Positions 1-6,254 of a stretch of DNA of 7,554 nt are shown piece by piece (position 1 is the stretch's first letter; every line of letters begins with the position of its first letter). Origin of the DNA: Gammaproteobacteria bacterium (GTDB lineage Bacteria; Pseudomonadota; Gammaproteobacteria; Competibacterales; Competibacteraceae); NCBI GenBank assembly GCA_020047885.1, contig JAIFNF010000123.1:1-7554 (forward strand). Direction: 5' to 3'. Under the pieces are notes generated by a model. The model was given only the letters and a program-made list of their open reading frames with translations, made no database searches and had not been told where the DNA came from. The translations under genes and the position numbers were made by a program.

Positions 1-1
1 T

Positions 2-1240
2 GAACCGGATGGCAAGACGTTATCCCCGGTCGAACAGGTTCTGCCAGGACTCTACCCGGCCTGGATTGTTGACGAGAAGGTGATTCCGATATTTTCCTGG
101 ACGGAGAGTAAGGATCAGTTAGCGATGAGCATGCGGGTTTTCGACCGCGATAAAAAAACCTTTAGACCTCCGGTAAAAATCGCCGATGCCCCCCCCATCA
201 GCGGGCTTCTCGAAGCTTTTAAATCCGGCAATCGCTGGTTCCTGGTGTGGTTGGGAACCTACGACAACAAATTTTTGCTTGAAGGGACTTATTCCGATGA
301 CCAGGGACAAACCTGGAAGCGGTTCGCCATTGAAGAGTTGCGGGGTTTGAATCAGGGCTTCATCCGGGTAGCGACTGACCACAAAGGGCATATCGTCATT
401 GCGCTTGATGGTAATTGGCGTTTCACCAATCCCAATGATAAAAAAAATAACGTCTATATTGTCCGTTCCAGCGACAATGGCACCACCTGGCAGAAACCCC
501 AGACGGTGCGCCAAGATGAATATCGCCCCACCAAGGCGCAATATCCGATGCTGGCTATGGGCCAACAACCGGGTACGGTCATGCTGGCCTGGGAAGACTG
601 GCGTGATATTCGTTCCAATGTCTACGTGAGTTATTCCCGGGATTACGGTGCTACCTGGGAGCCCGCATTGCCGCTGGGTCGTCCAGGCGTTTGGAATTTA
701 GGCCTGAATCCGCAATCGCGTGTGCTGGTATCCGGTCCGGATGATCGCTTCCGGCTGGTTGCCAATCAGTATGGAGACACCACGGCGAAGAGTGCGCAGG
801 AGTTAGTCCTGTACACGTTTAACTGGGAAGAGCTACAACGCAGCGCAGCCACCTACACGCGAACCCGGGCGACGGAAGAGCGCTTGCGCGAACGGATGGC
901 TAACTACTGGCAAGCGATGATGGATCGCCAGTATGAAACCAGCTACGCATTTATGGATCCCTTCTTTCGTGATTCTCGATCACTTCAAAACTATCGGGAT
1001 ATGATGGGTATTGTTCAGTACCATAGTTTCGAGTTGGGTCGGGTTATCCAGAAAGGCAATATCGCCAAGGTTGAGATCAAGGTCGAGGGATCAGTTCCCG
1101 AGTTTACCGGCCCCTCCGGCAAGAAGATCAGCCAGCCCCGGAAACCGATGTCGTTCGTGGATACGTGGTTATTTGTCAACGACGACTGGTATCGCGAGTA
1201 TTACGATGGTGTCAGTGAAGTCTCATTGACTCGCTACTAA
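2..1240 (+). CDS. BNR/Asp-box (sialidase-like) beta-propeller protein with C-terminal NTF2-like domain, 5' truncated
   Basis: The frame is open from the window edge to TAA at 1238-1240, so the N-terminus, and any signal peptide, lies outside. 412 residues are visible. Three Asp-box motifs (S-x-D-x-G-x-T-W) are clear: SDDQGQTW at 293-316, SSDNGTTW at 467-490 and SRDYGATW at 635-658. The segment AWEDWRD just before the third is also typical of sialidase-like propellers. From about nt 870 (residue 290) the style changes to a helix-rich then strand-rich tail (RERMANYWQAMMDRQYETSY, later WLFVNDDWYREYY) that resembles NTF2/SnoaL-like domains. Asp-boxes mark a fold, not a reaction: the arginine triad and the Tyr/Glu pair of true sialidases could not be placed, so enzymatic activity is unproven. 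It may be a secreted or periplasmic glycan-binding or glycan-cleaving protein. It lies 31 nt before wzm in the same direction, probably in the same operon. A GTG at 80 is only an internal codon. Confidence 0.75.
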   Translation, partial: EPDGKTLSPVEQVLPGLYPAWIVDEKVIPIFSWTESKDQLAMSMRVFDRDKKTFRPPVKIADAPPISGLLEAFKSGNRWFLVWLGTYDNKFLLEGTYSDDQGQTWKRFAIEELRGLNQGFIRVATDHKGHIVIALDGNWRFTNPNDKKNNVYIVRSSDNGTTWQKPQTVRQDEYRPTKAQYPMLAMGQQPGTVMLAWEDWRDIRSNVYVSYSRDYGATWEPALPLGRPGVWNLGLNPQSRVLVSGPDDRFRLVANQYGDTTAKSAQELVLYTFNWEELQRSAATYTRTRATEERLRERMANYWQAMMDRQYETSYAFMDPFFRDSRSLQNYRDMMGIVQYHSFELGRVIQKGNIAKVEIKVEGSVPEFTGPSGKKISQPRKPMSFVDTWLFVNDDWYREYYDGVSEVSLTRY

Positions 1241-1271
1241 GCGAGTGGTTCTGAGCGCCTGACCGGACTAT

Positions 1272-2066
1272 ATGCTTCACGATCTTCGGCGTGCGCTACG
1301 CCTGCTCCCGCCCTTCATTGGGCGGGAACTGCGTGAGCAATACGCGGGTTCGCTATTGGGCGTAGCGTGGAGCCTGCTGCAACCCCTGTTGTTTATCCTG
1401 CTCTACTGGTGGGTGTTTGCGGTTGTGCTGCGTACCCGCTTTCCTCAAGACTCAGCGCTGGCGGATACCCCCTTCATCGTGTTTCTGCTCTCGGCGTTGC
1501 TGCCGTGGTTTGCCTTCCAGGATGGCCTGAACCGGGCCGCTGGGGCGATCCTTAACCGTCGCGATGTGGTGCGAAAAGTCCACTTTCCAGTGCGGGTTTT
1601 TCCTCTAGCCGCCACCGCCACCGCCTATTTTGTCCATGGCCTGAGCTATATCCTGTTTCTGGTGGTGCTTGCACTGTGGCAGGGTGGATTATCGCTAACG
1701 GCACTCGGCGTTGTATTGCTGCTCTTGGCCTTGCAATTCGCCGTGACCGCTGGGCTGGGCCTGCTATTGGCGGCGATGACCGTCTATCTACGCGACATTC
1801 AGCAAGTATTGGGTTTGGTGCTGACCGTGATGTTCTACACGGCGCCGATTCTTTATCCGTTGACTTTAGTGCCGGAAAATTTCCGTGGCCTGATTCATCT
1901 CAATCCCTTCACCGTGTTTGCCGAAGCCTACCACCGTGCTGTGTTACTGGGTGTCTGGCCAGGACCAGTAGTCTGGTTTGGACTGGCGCTGCTGGCCATT
2001 GCCTCGCTCAGCGTCGGTGCTTATGTCTTCCGGCATCTGGAGTCTGGTTTCGCGGATGTGCTATAG
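1272..2066 (+). CDS. wzm: Wzm-type ABC-2 polysaccharide exporter permease
   Basis: This 264-residue inner-membrane protein is the channel half of an ABC exporter that moves undecaprenyl-linked polysaccharide to the periplasm. The N-terminal amphipathic stretch holds the conserved family pattern Y24-x2-S27-x-L29-G30-x2-W33-x4-P38. About six hydrophobic segments follow, near residues 35-53, 68-88, 110-135, 138-170, 178-198 and 230-252. The loop FYTAPILYPLTLVPENF followed by LNPFTVFAEAYH is typical of the ABC-2/Wzm family. Length matches Wzm proteins (about 260 residues). ATG 1272 is the first possible start after an in-frame TGA at 1260-1262. No strong Shine-Dalgarno precedes it, so translation may be coupled to the upstream gene. 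The ATPase partner is wzt at 3247, separated by a glycosyltransferase gene. A capsule-type KpsM is the alternative, but the extended Wzt partner favours the O-antigen type. Confidence 0.93.
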   Translation: MLHDLRRALRLLPPFIGRELREQYAGSLLGVAWSLLQPLLFILLYWWVFAVVLRTRFPQDSALADTPFIVFLLSALLPWFAFQDGLNRAAGAILNRRDVVRKVHFPVRVFPLAATATAYFVHGLSYILFLVVLALWQGGLSLTALGVVLLLLALQFAVTAGLGLLLAAMTVYLRDIQQVLGLVLTVMFYTAPILYPLTLVPENFRGLIHLNPFTVFAEAYHRAVLLGVWPGPVVWFGLALLAIASLSVGAYVFRHLESGFADVL

Positions 2067-2070
2067 GCGG
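2065..2070 (+). promoter_or_regulatory. Ribosome binding site of the GT4 gene
   Basis: AGGCGG lies 4 nt before ATG 2075 and overlaps the last two bases of the wzm stop codon. It differs at one position from the AGGAGG consensus. It supports ATG 2075 as the start, and with only 8 nt between the genes it suggests translational coupling to wzm. Confidence 0.6.
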
Positions 2071-2074
2071 TGCC

Positions 2075-3214
2075 ATGCATCTGCTTATTCTGCATATTGC
2101 CCATGTCTTTGGCGGCGCGGAACGCACGACCGCTAACTTGTTGGGTCATCTTGACCGGAGCCGGATTCAGCGGATCACCTTGGTTGCCCCCAACGGACTG
2201 CGTTCACATTTGCCGGAAACCTACGATCATTTCGTAGCGACTGATTCTTACCCGTTGACAGGCTGTTTCACGACAGTGCAGGCACTTCGGCAGGATATAC
2301 GTGTGGTTGGCGAACTGCTGCGCGAGGTGGCCCCCGATGTGGCGCTGGGTATGATGCATTACCCCTCGGCGCTGGTCGTACTCGGTGCACGACTGGCCAG
2401 GGCGCAAACCCGGACGGTGGCCAGTTATCGGGGACCTTTCTATGAATATATGCGCTATTACGAACACGGCTTCCGTCGTCGGCTGTTCCTGCGGGCGGTG
2501 GTGGCCGGAACAGCGCTGCTGGCTGATCGGGTGATCGTGCCGTCCTACGGTACAGCGTTAGAATTGCGGCAACGGTTCTTTACTCCGCTGAGTCGAACAG
2601 TGACCATTCCCAATGGTATTGATCATGCGGAGGTGGCGAAGTTGTCGACCATGCCTACTCTCCCGATACCTCAACAAACCCCCGTTATTTGTGCTATTGC
2701 GCGACTGGCTCCGGAGAAAAATCTAAGGCTGTTGCTGGAAGCATTTCGGCGGGTGCGAGCGGCGCAGCCCGCTGTGTTGATCATTCTCGGTGAGGGGCCG
2801 GAACGCACCGCGCTGGAGACATGTATTGCTGATTGGGGGCTGAAAGACGCTGTGTATTTATTCGGACATCACGAAAATATCTACCCGTATTTATGCCGCG
2901 CTGATTTGTTCATCCACACTTGCCAGTTTGAAGGCTTTGGTTATACCCTGCTGGAGGCATTAGCCTGTGGCACTGCGGTCATCGCCACAGACTGTCCCTA
3001 TGGCCCTCGGGAAATCTTGGGTGACAGTCAGTATGGAATGCTGATATCGCCTAATGATCCGGCTCAATTAGCTGCGGCAATACTGCGGTTATTAGCCGAT
3101 CCGGTTACTCGACAAGCACTGGCTACATATGGATTAAAGCGTGCGCATGAACTATCGATTCAGCGGATGACAGATGCCTATACGGCAGAATTTCTAAAGC
3201 TCGTTTCATTTTAA
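2075..3214 (+). CDS. GT4-family (GT-B fold) glycosyltransferase
   Basis: This 379-residue cytoplasmic or membrane-associated enzyme transfers a sugar from a nucleotide donor to a growing glycan with retention of configuration, as known for family GT4. The N-terminal Rossmann domain opens with HIAHVFGGAER; the G13-G14-A15-E16 loop is typical of acceptor-side GT4 domains. The C-terminal donor domain begins near ICAIARLAPEKN and contains LGEGPER. It carries the EX7E motif, E286-GFGYTLL-E294, followed by the CPYGPREIL segment (residues 307-315) seen in amino-sugar and galactose-type GT4 enzymes. Donor and acceptor cannot be read from the sequence. The same frame is open back to 1676, but that stretch overlaps wzm and looks non-coding; the family N-terminus and a ribosome binding site fix ATG 2075. 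GC appears to fall in its last 100 or so bases. Its position between wzm and wzt is unusual. Confidence 0.92.
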   Translation: MHLLILHIAHVFGGAERTTANLLGHLDRSRIQRITLVAPNGLRSHLPETYDHFVATDSYPLTGCFTTVQALRQDIRVVGELLREVAPDVALGMMHYPSALVVLGARLARAQTRTVASYRGPFYEYMRYYEHGFRRRLFLRAVVAGTALLADRVIVPSYGTALELRQRFFTPLSRTVTIPNGIDHAEVAKLSTMPTLPIPQQTPVICAIARLAPEKNLRLLLEAFRRVRAAQPAVLIILGEGPERTALETCIADWGLKDAVYLFGHHENIYPYLCRADLFIHTCQFEGFGYTLLEALACGTAVIATDCPYGPREILGDSQYGMLISPNDPAQLAAAILRLLADPVTRQALATYGLKRAHELSIQRMTDAYTAEFLKLVSF

Positions 3215-3246
3215 ATATCCTAACGGTTTAACTGATTAAAAAAACC

Positions 3247-4392
3247 ATGCTACACGTCTCTAATTTAACTAAAGCTTATCGAATTTACGACCATCCTAAG
3301 GATCGTTTGATGGAACTATTGACGCGCCGAACGCGTTATAAGGACTTCCAGGCTCTGAAGAATGTTAGTTTCAAGCTTAATCGAGGCAAAAGTCTGGGCA
3401 TCGTTGGTGAAAACGGTTCCGGTAAAAGTACGCTCTTGCAAACAATCGCAGGTGTGTTGACGCCGACAACGGGATCTGTCGAATGCAATGGTAGTGTGTT
3501 AGGGTTACTTGAGCTGGGGATTGGTTTTCACGTTGAATTTACCGGTAGGCAAAATATTTTTCTTTATGGCGATGTACTGGGCTTACCGCGCTGCCTGATT
3601 AAATCCAAACTTGATGAGATCATTGCTTTTGCTGAACTGGGGGAATTCATCGACCGTTCGCTAAGAACTTATTCAACCGGAATGCGGATGCGGTTAGCGT
3701 TTTCCCTAGTAGCTAGTCTTGATCCTGACATTTTAATTGTTGATGAAGCACTAACTGTCGGGGATAACTATTTTCAGAAAAAATGTCTCAATCACATCAT
3801 GAAAATCAAGGAATCAGGGCGAACGATTATTTTTTGTTCGCACAGTACTTACCAAATTGGTATGTTTTGCGAAGAAGTGCTCTGGCTTAAGCAAGGCGTG
3901 GTAGAGAAATACGGGGATACCCTGCCGGTGCTTGCCGCGTATGAAGCTTATCAGCTTCGAAAAGGGGAACAAGCACATCAAGAGGGGCGTGCGGATACGC
4001 CAGTGCGAATTGTATCCATTGAAATCTTGAATGAATTGCCGATTTCACGTGGTACAGACCTGCAGTTACGTATTTGCACCGAGGCAATTTCCGATGAGCT
4101 ACCTTTCCACATCATGGTTTCGCTTAAATATGGCGCTGATTTTGGCGTCTATGCAACGGGAACCCACCTTGCCGGGAAGCCGCCCATCCGGGGCCGTCAT
4201 CGCCAGATTATTGTGACCTATCCAAAAATCCCGCTCCTTGGAGGTTATTACTGGTTTCATGTGCGTGCTTTTGATGATCAGGGGATGATTATTTATCATG
4301 AAAAAATTCTTATCGATCCAGAACTGGAAGTACGCAAGGAAAACAAGGAACTCGGATTTTGCTATCTCGATAATTACTGGGAAATAACATAG
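3247..4392 (+). CDS. wzt: Wzt-type ABC exporter ATPase with C-terminal glycan-recognition domain
   Basis: This 381-residue ATPase powers export of lipid-linked polysaccharide with Wzm. The nucleotide-binding domain has Walker A G54-ENGSGKS-T62 and Walker B ILIVDE (162-167) with catalytic E167. H199 lies in the switch CSHS. The signature loop reads YSTGMRMR (142-149) instead of LSGGQ, which is characteristic of Wzt/TagH-type ATPases, as is LLELGIGFHVEFTGRQN near 86-103. After about residue 250 comes a strand-rich extension of about 130 residues matching the Wzt C-terminal domain, which in E. coli O8/O9a binds the modified non-reducing end of the O-antigen. The total is shorter than O9a Wzt but retains the extension. 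ATG 3247 is the first in-frame start. There is no Shine-Dalgarno; an A7 run (3238-3244) sits directly upstream. GC is low: 26 of 60 bases at 3601-3660 by hand count. It ends 28 nt from the convergent methyltransferase gene. Confidence 0.95.
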   Translation: MLHVSNLTKAYRIYDHPKDRLMELLTRRTRYKDFQALKNVSFKLNRGKSLGIVGENGSGKSTLLQTIAGVLTPTTGSVECNGSVLGLLELGIGFHVEFTGRQNIFLYGDVLGLPRCLIKSKLDEIIAFAELGEFIDRSLRTYSTGMRMRLAFSLVASLDPDILIVDEALTVGDNYFQKKCLNHIMKIKESGRTIIFCSHSTYQIGMFCEEVLWLKQGVVEKYGDTLPVLAAYEAYQLRKGEQAHQEGRADTPVRIVSIEILNELPISRGTDLQLRICTEAISDELPFHIMVSLKYGADFGVYATGTHLAGKPPIRGRHRQIIVTYPKIPLLGGYYWFHVRAFDDQGMIIYHEKILIDPELEVRKENKELGFCYLDNYWEIT

Positions 4393-4420
4393 CAAACTTC
4401 GCGTTTAGATGGATTCTACC

Positions 4421-5242
4421 TCATGGTGAGAAAATCCGGCTGATGCGGTTCCGCAGGGAGCGCAACCGGTTGAAGATACTCAGACGGTCAAGAATAACCT
4501 GCTGATTAACCAGTGATGTGGCAATATCCCTGCGAATTTCCCTGATGCTTTCATTGAGTAGGGTGATTTGGCTTCCCAAACTGGACATATCAGCGCAGGT
4601 TTGATTGAACCGGTCATTTAATGCGCTGGATAGGTCGGATGCTCCGGTTACATCATCACTGGCGTCTGCATTTAATGTGTGTTGGGGAGGAATCCCGTAA
4701 ATAGCCAACCATGCTCCCCAGTGAGGTAGAAACCGGGTAAAGCCGACCTCCCGGAGATCCTGTTCCGTCCAGTGGGAACGATGCGTTTCCAATGGATAAC
4801 CGGTAATTTCTTGCGCCTGCCAGTTCTTGGGAACGGATAGAATAATGGCTTTGCTAATCCGTTTCAGGTGTTCAAGGAGTTGCCGCCCTTCTTCATAGTC
4901 CAGATGCTCAATCATTGCCAGAATCAGCACCAGATCGTAGCGGTTATCCGGCATCGTTGGAACCACCTCAAGCGCATTGCCGGTATGGATCTGATCATAG
5001 GCCCATGCGGGAATAAAAGGCGTATAGGTTGAGCAGCCTTCAATGCCTTCAATGCGGGTATTCCAGGGTAGTGACCCATCCAGTTTCTTGTAAAATTCGG
5101 CATCGTGGTATAAGTCGAGATGGATTCGACAGAGCATTCCATAAACGCCGAGACCACAACCCACATCCAGAATTGAGCGTGGATTCAGATTCACAATTTC
5201 CGCCATAATCGGCGACAGTTGTTCAGTATTGCTGAATGGCAT
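4421..5242 (-). CDS. Class I SAM-dependent methyltransferase with C-terminal coiled coil
   Basis: This 273-residue cytoplasmic enzyme probably methylates a glycan or a glycan precursor; the substrate is not readable. SAM-binding motif I is D26-VGCGLG-32, and later family motifs include YDLVLILAMIEHLDYEEG and SHWTEQDLREVGF, typical of Methyltransf_11/23-like enzymes in polysaccharide clusters. After a polar linker rich in Asp, Ser and Ala, residues about 212-257 show an almost unbroken 3-4 heptad pattern (F212, M219, L222, I226, L229, I233, I236, I240, I250, L254, F257). A basic amphipathic tail follows (NRLRSLRNRISRIF, 258-271). I chose ATG 5242 because GGAAGTGAG lies 7 nt upstream. An in-frame TTG at 5260 (279 residues) overlaps that site and has no ribosome binding site of its own. 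It follows the GNAT gene by 39 nt on the same strand and is probably co-transcribed with it. Confidence 0.88.
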   Translation of the reverse strand: MPFSNTEQLSPIMAEIVNLNPRSILDVGCGLGVYGMLCRIHLDLYHDAEFYKKLDGSLPWNTRIEGIEGCSTYTPFIPAWAYDQIHTGNALEVVPTMPDNRYDLVLILAMIEHLDYEEGRQLLEHLKRISKAIILSVPKNWQAQEITGYPLETHRSHWTEQDLREVGFTRFLPHWGAWLAIYGIPPQHTLNADASDDVTGASDLSSALNDRFNQTCADMSSLGSQITLLNESIREIRRDIATSLVNQQVILDRLSIFNRLRSLRNRISRIFSP

Positions 5243-5249
5243 GGAAAGA

Positions 5250-5258
5250 CTCACTTCC
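5250..5258 (-). promoter_or_regulatory. Ribosome binding site deciding the methyltransferase start
   Basis: On the minus strand GGAAGTGAG lies 7 nt before ATG 5242. Its first eight bases differ by one from GGAGGTGA. It overlaps the alternative TTG at 5260-5258, which argues against that earlier start. Confidence 0.5.
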
Positions 5259-5281
5259 AATTAGCGTCAATATTCAGTTTC

Positions 5282-6232
5282 CTAGAAAATATCCAGGTCG
5301 CCCATCGTGTAATACAGTTCCTCACTGACGGTCGCGGTCGGTAAAGGCAGTCGCCAGACCATATTAGTGACCATAATCTCAGTCAGTTCAATCTCGCCGC
5401 GGATTCCCTCGCGCCAGCCAGGTGGTAGCCAGATTTCGACTTCAGCCACACTCATCGCCGCAGCTAGACGATCCAGCGCGCGCAGCGCTATGCTTAACCA
5501 GCGGCGTCCGACCAGTAGATCCACCACCCGCAGCCGGATTTCACCGGGCTGCACCACCGCCCAGCCGAATAGCCATCCTCCCAGATGCAAGCCCACTAAC
5601 TGATAGCGATACTGGGGATGATGGGCATAGCGCCATTGCACATAAGCGCGATCGCGGATCAGCGCCAGTGGCAGCATGTGTGCCAGTTTAATCCATAACG
5701 CATCCAGTCGCGCATCCTCCCAGGCCAGCGCCCGCGTACCGGGCAGGGGTAACCACGGGTTACTCACCGGACGACGCAGATTACACGCCTGGGTTACCGC
5801 ACCATACACCTTGGCGTATTCGCCCAGCCGGAAGGGACGCCGCCCCGGAAAACCATAGGCGAACGCCGTCGGCCAGCGGTCGGCCAGGCGGCTTAACAAC
5901 TCCTGCGTCAACCGGGTAAATAGATTACGTCCCCCCAAGTGGCCGCGCGCCGCTGGATGCACCATCACATCGCAGATCTGAAAAAACGGCAGCGACTGCC
6001 CACGTCGCCAGCCGCGCAACGCGATCGCCCCGGCATGGCCGATTAATTGACCATCGCCCGCGAACGCCAGGCGCGCCATCGGTGACGTCAATCCGGTGCC
6101 GGTATATTTCCAGCGCCAGTAGTCTACGGTTAACGGCTGGCCGAATACCGTATTGAACAACGCCCGGATGGCGGTTTCATCGCCGGGCTGGTAATCGCGG
6201 ATATAATAATAACCATCTTTGGATGCGGACAT
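5282..6232 (-). CDS. GNAT-family acyltransferase (two-part, polysaccharide-locus type)
   Basis: This 316-residue protein is predicted to transfer an acetyl or other acyl group from acyl-CoA (or acyl-ACP) to an amino group, probably on a sugar in this context. The N-terminus IRDYQPGDETAIRALFNTVF is a standard GNAT beginning and is followed by YWRWKY (38-43). The acyl-CoA-binding motif A is D88-VMVHPAARGHLGGRNLF-105, close to the usual V-x-P-x-x-R-x-x-G-x-G/A pattern. The second half (RDRAYVQWRYAHHPQYRYQL, then a C-terminal YYTMGDLDIF) resembles the second lobe of tandem or FemAB-like GNAT proteins. The frame is open upstream to 6424, but that part overlaps the divergent deacetylase gene and looks unlike protein, so ATG 6232 is preferred. 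No Shine-Dalgarno precedes it; the leader is pyrimidine-rich. It is the first gene of a likely two-gene minus-strand operon with the methyltransferase. The substrate is unknown. Confidence 0.82.
   Translation of the reverse strand: MSASKDGYYYIRDYQPGDETAIRALFNTVFGQPLTVDYWRWKYTGTGLTSPMARLAFAGDGQLIGHAGAIALRGWRRGQSLPFFQICDVMVHPAARGHLGGRNLFTRLTQELLSRLADRWPTAFAYGFPGRRPFRLGEYAKVYGAVTQACNLRRPVSNPWLPLPGTRALAWEDARLDALWIKLAHMLPLALIRDRAYVQWRYAHHPQYRYQLVGLHLGGWLFGWAVVQPGEIRLRVVDLLVGRRWLSIALRALDRLAAAMSVAEVEIWLPPGWREGIRGEIELTEIMVTNMVWRLPLPTATVSEELYYTMGDLDIF
6202..6207 (+). promoter_or_regulatory. Possible -10 box for the deacetylase-glycosyltransferase gene
   Basis: A perfect TATAAT lies 47 nt upstream of ATG 6255, inside the start of the divergent GNAT gene, where it comes from the opposite strand of the Tyr-Tyr-Tyr-Ile codons. 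No convincing -35 hexamer sits 16-18 nt upstream, so this is a weak call that could be chance. Confidence 0.2.
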
Positions 6233-6234
6233 GG

Positions 6235-6250
6235 CAGGATGACAGGATGA
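6235..6250. repeat. Tandem duplicated octamer between divergent start codons
   Basis: CAGGATGA occurs twice in direct succession (6235-6242 and 6243-6250) and is followed by a partial GGAT. It fills most of the 22-nt gap between the GNAT start (6232) and the deacetylase start (6255). On the plus strand the second copy supplies AGGA (6244-6247), 7 nt before ATG 6255, a usable ribosome binding site. On the minus strand it gives the GNAT gene a leader with no ribosome binding site. Confidence 0.6.
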
Positions 6251-6254
6251 GGAT

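Noticed and set aside
119..568. Minus-strand open frame opposite the propeller gene
   Set aside because: The plus-strand frame holds the Asp-box repeats; the antisense product shows no recognisable motif.
1676..2074. Upstream extension of the GT4 frame to a much longer protein
   Set aside because: It overlaps wzm in another frame, is rich in Cys, Arg and Trp without a fold pattern, and the GT4 family N-terminus with a ribosome binding site begins at 2075.
3215..3246. Promoter for wzt in the AT-rich gap
   Set aside because: The stretch is AT-rich, but no -35/-10 pair with acceptable spacing was found.
4393..4420. Terminator between the convergent wzt and methyltransferase genes
   Set aside because: Only a 4-bp AAAC/GTTT stem is visible, with no GC-rich stem or U-run, so I do not call a terminator.
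5243..5260. TTG start of the methyltransferase six codons upstream
   Set aside because: The TTG overlaps the ribosome binding site that serves ATG 5242 and has no such site of its own.
5367..5858. Several plus-strand open frames opposite the GNAT gene
   Set aside because: They are rich in Arg, Pro and Ser, overlap one another and lie antisense to a recognisable GNAT domain.
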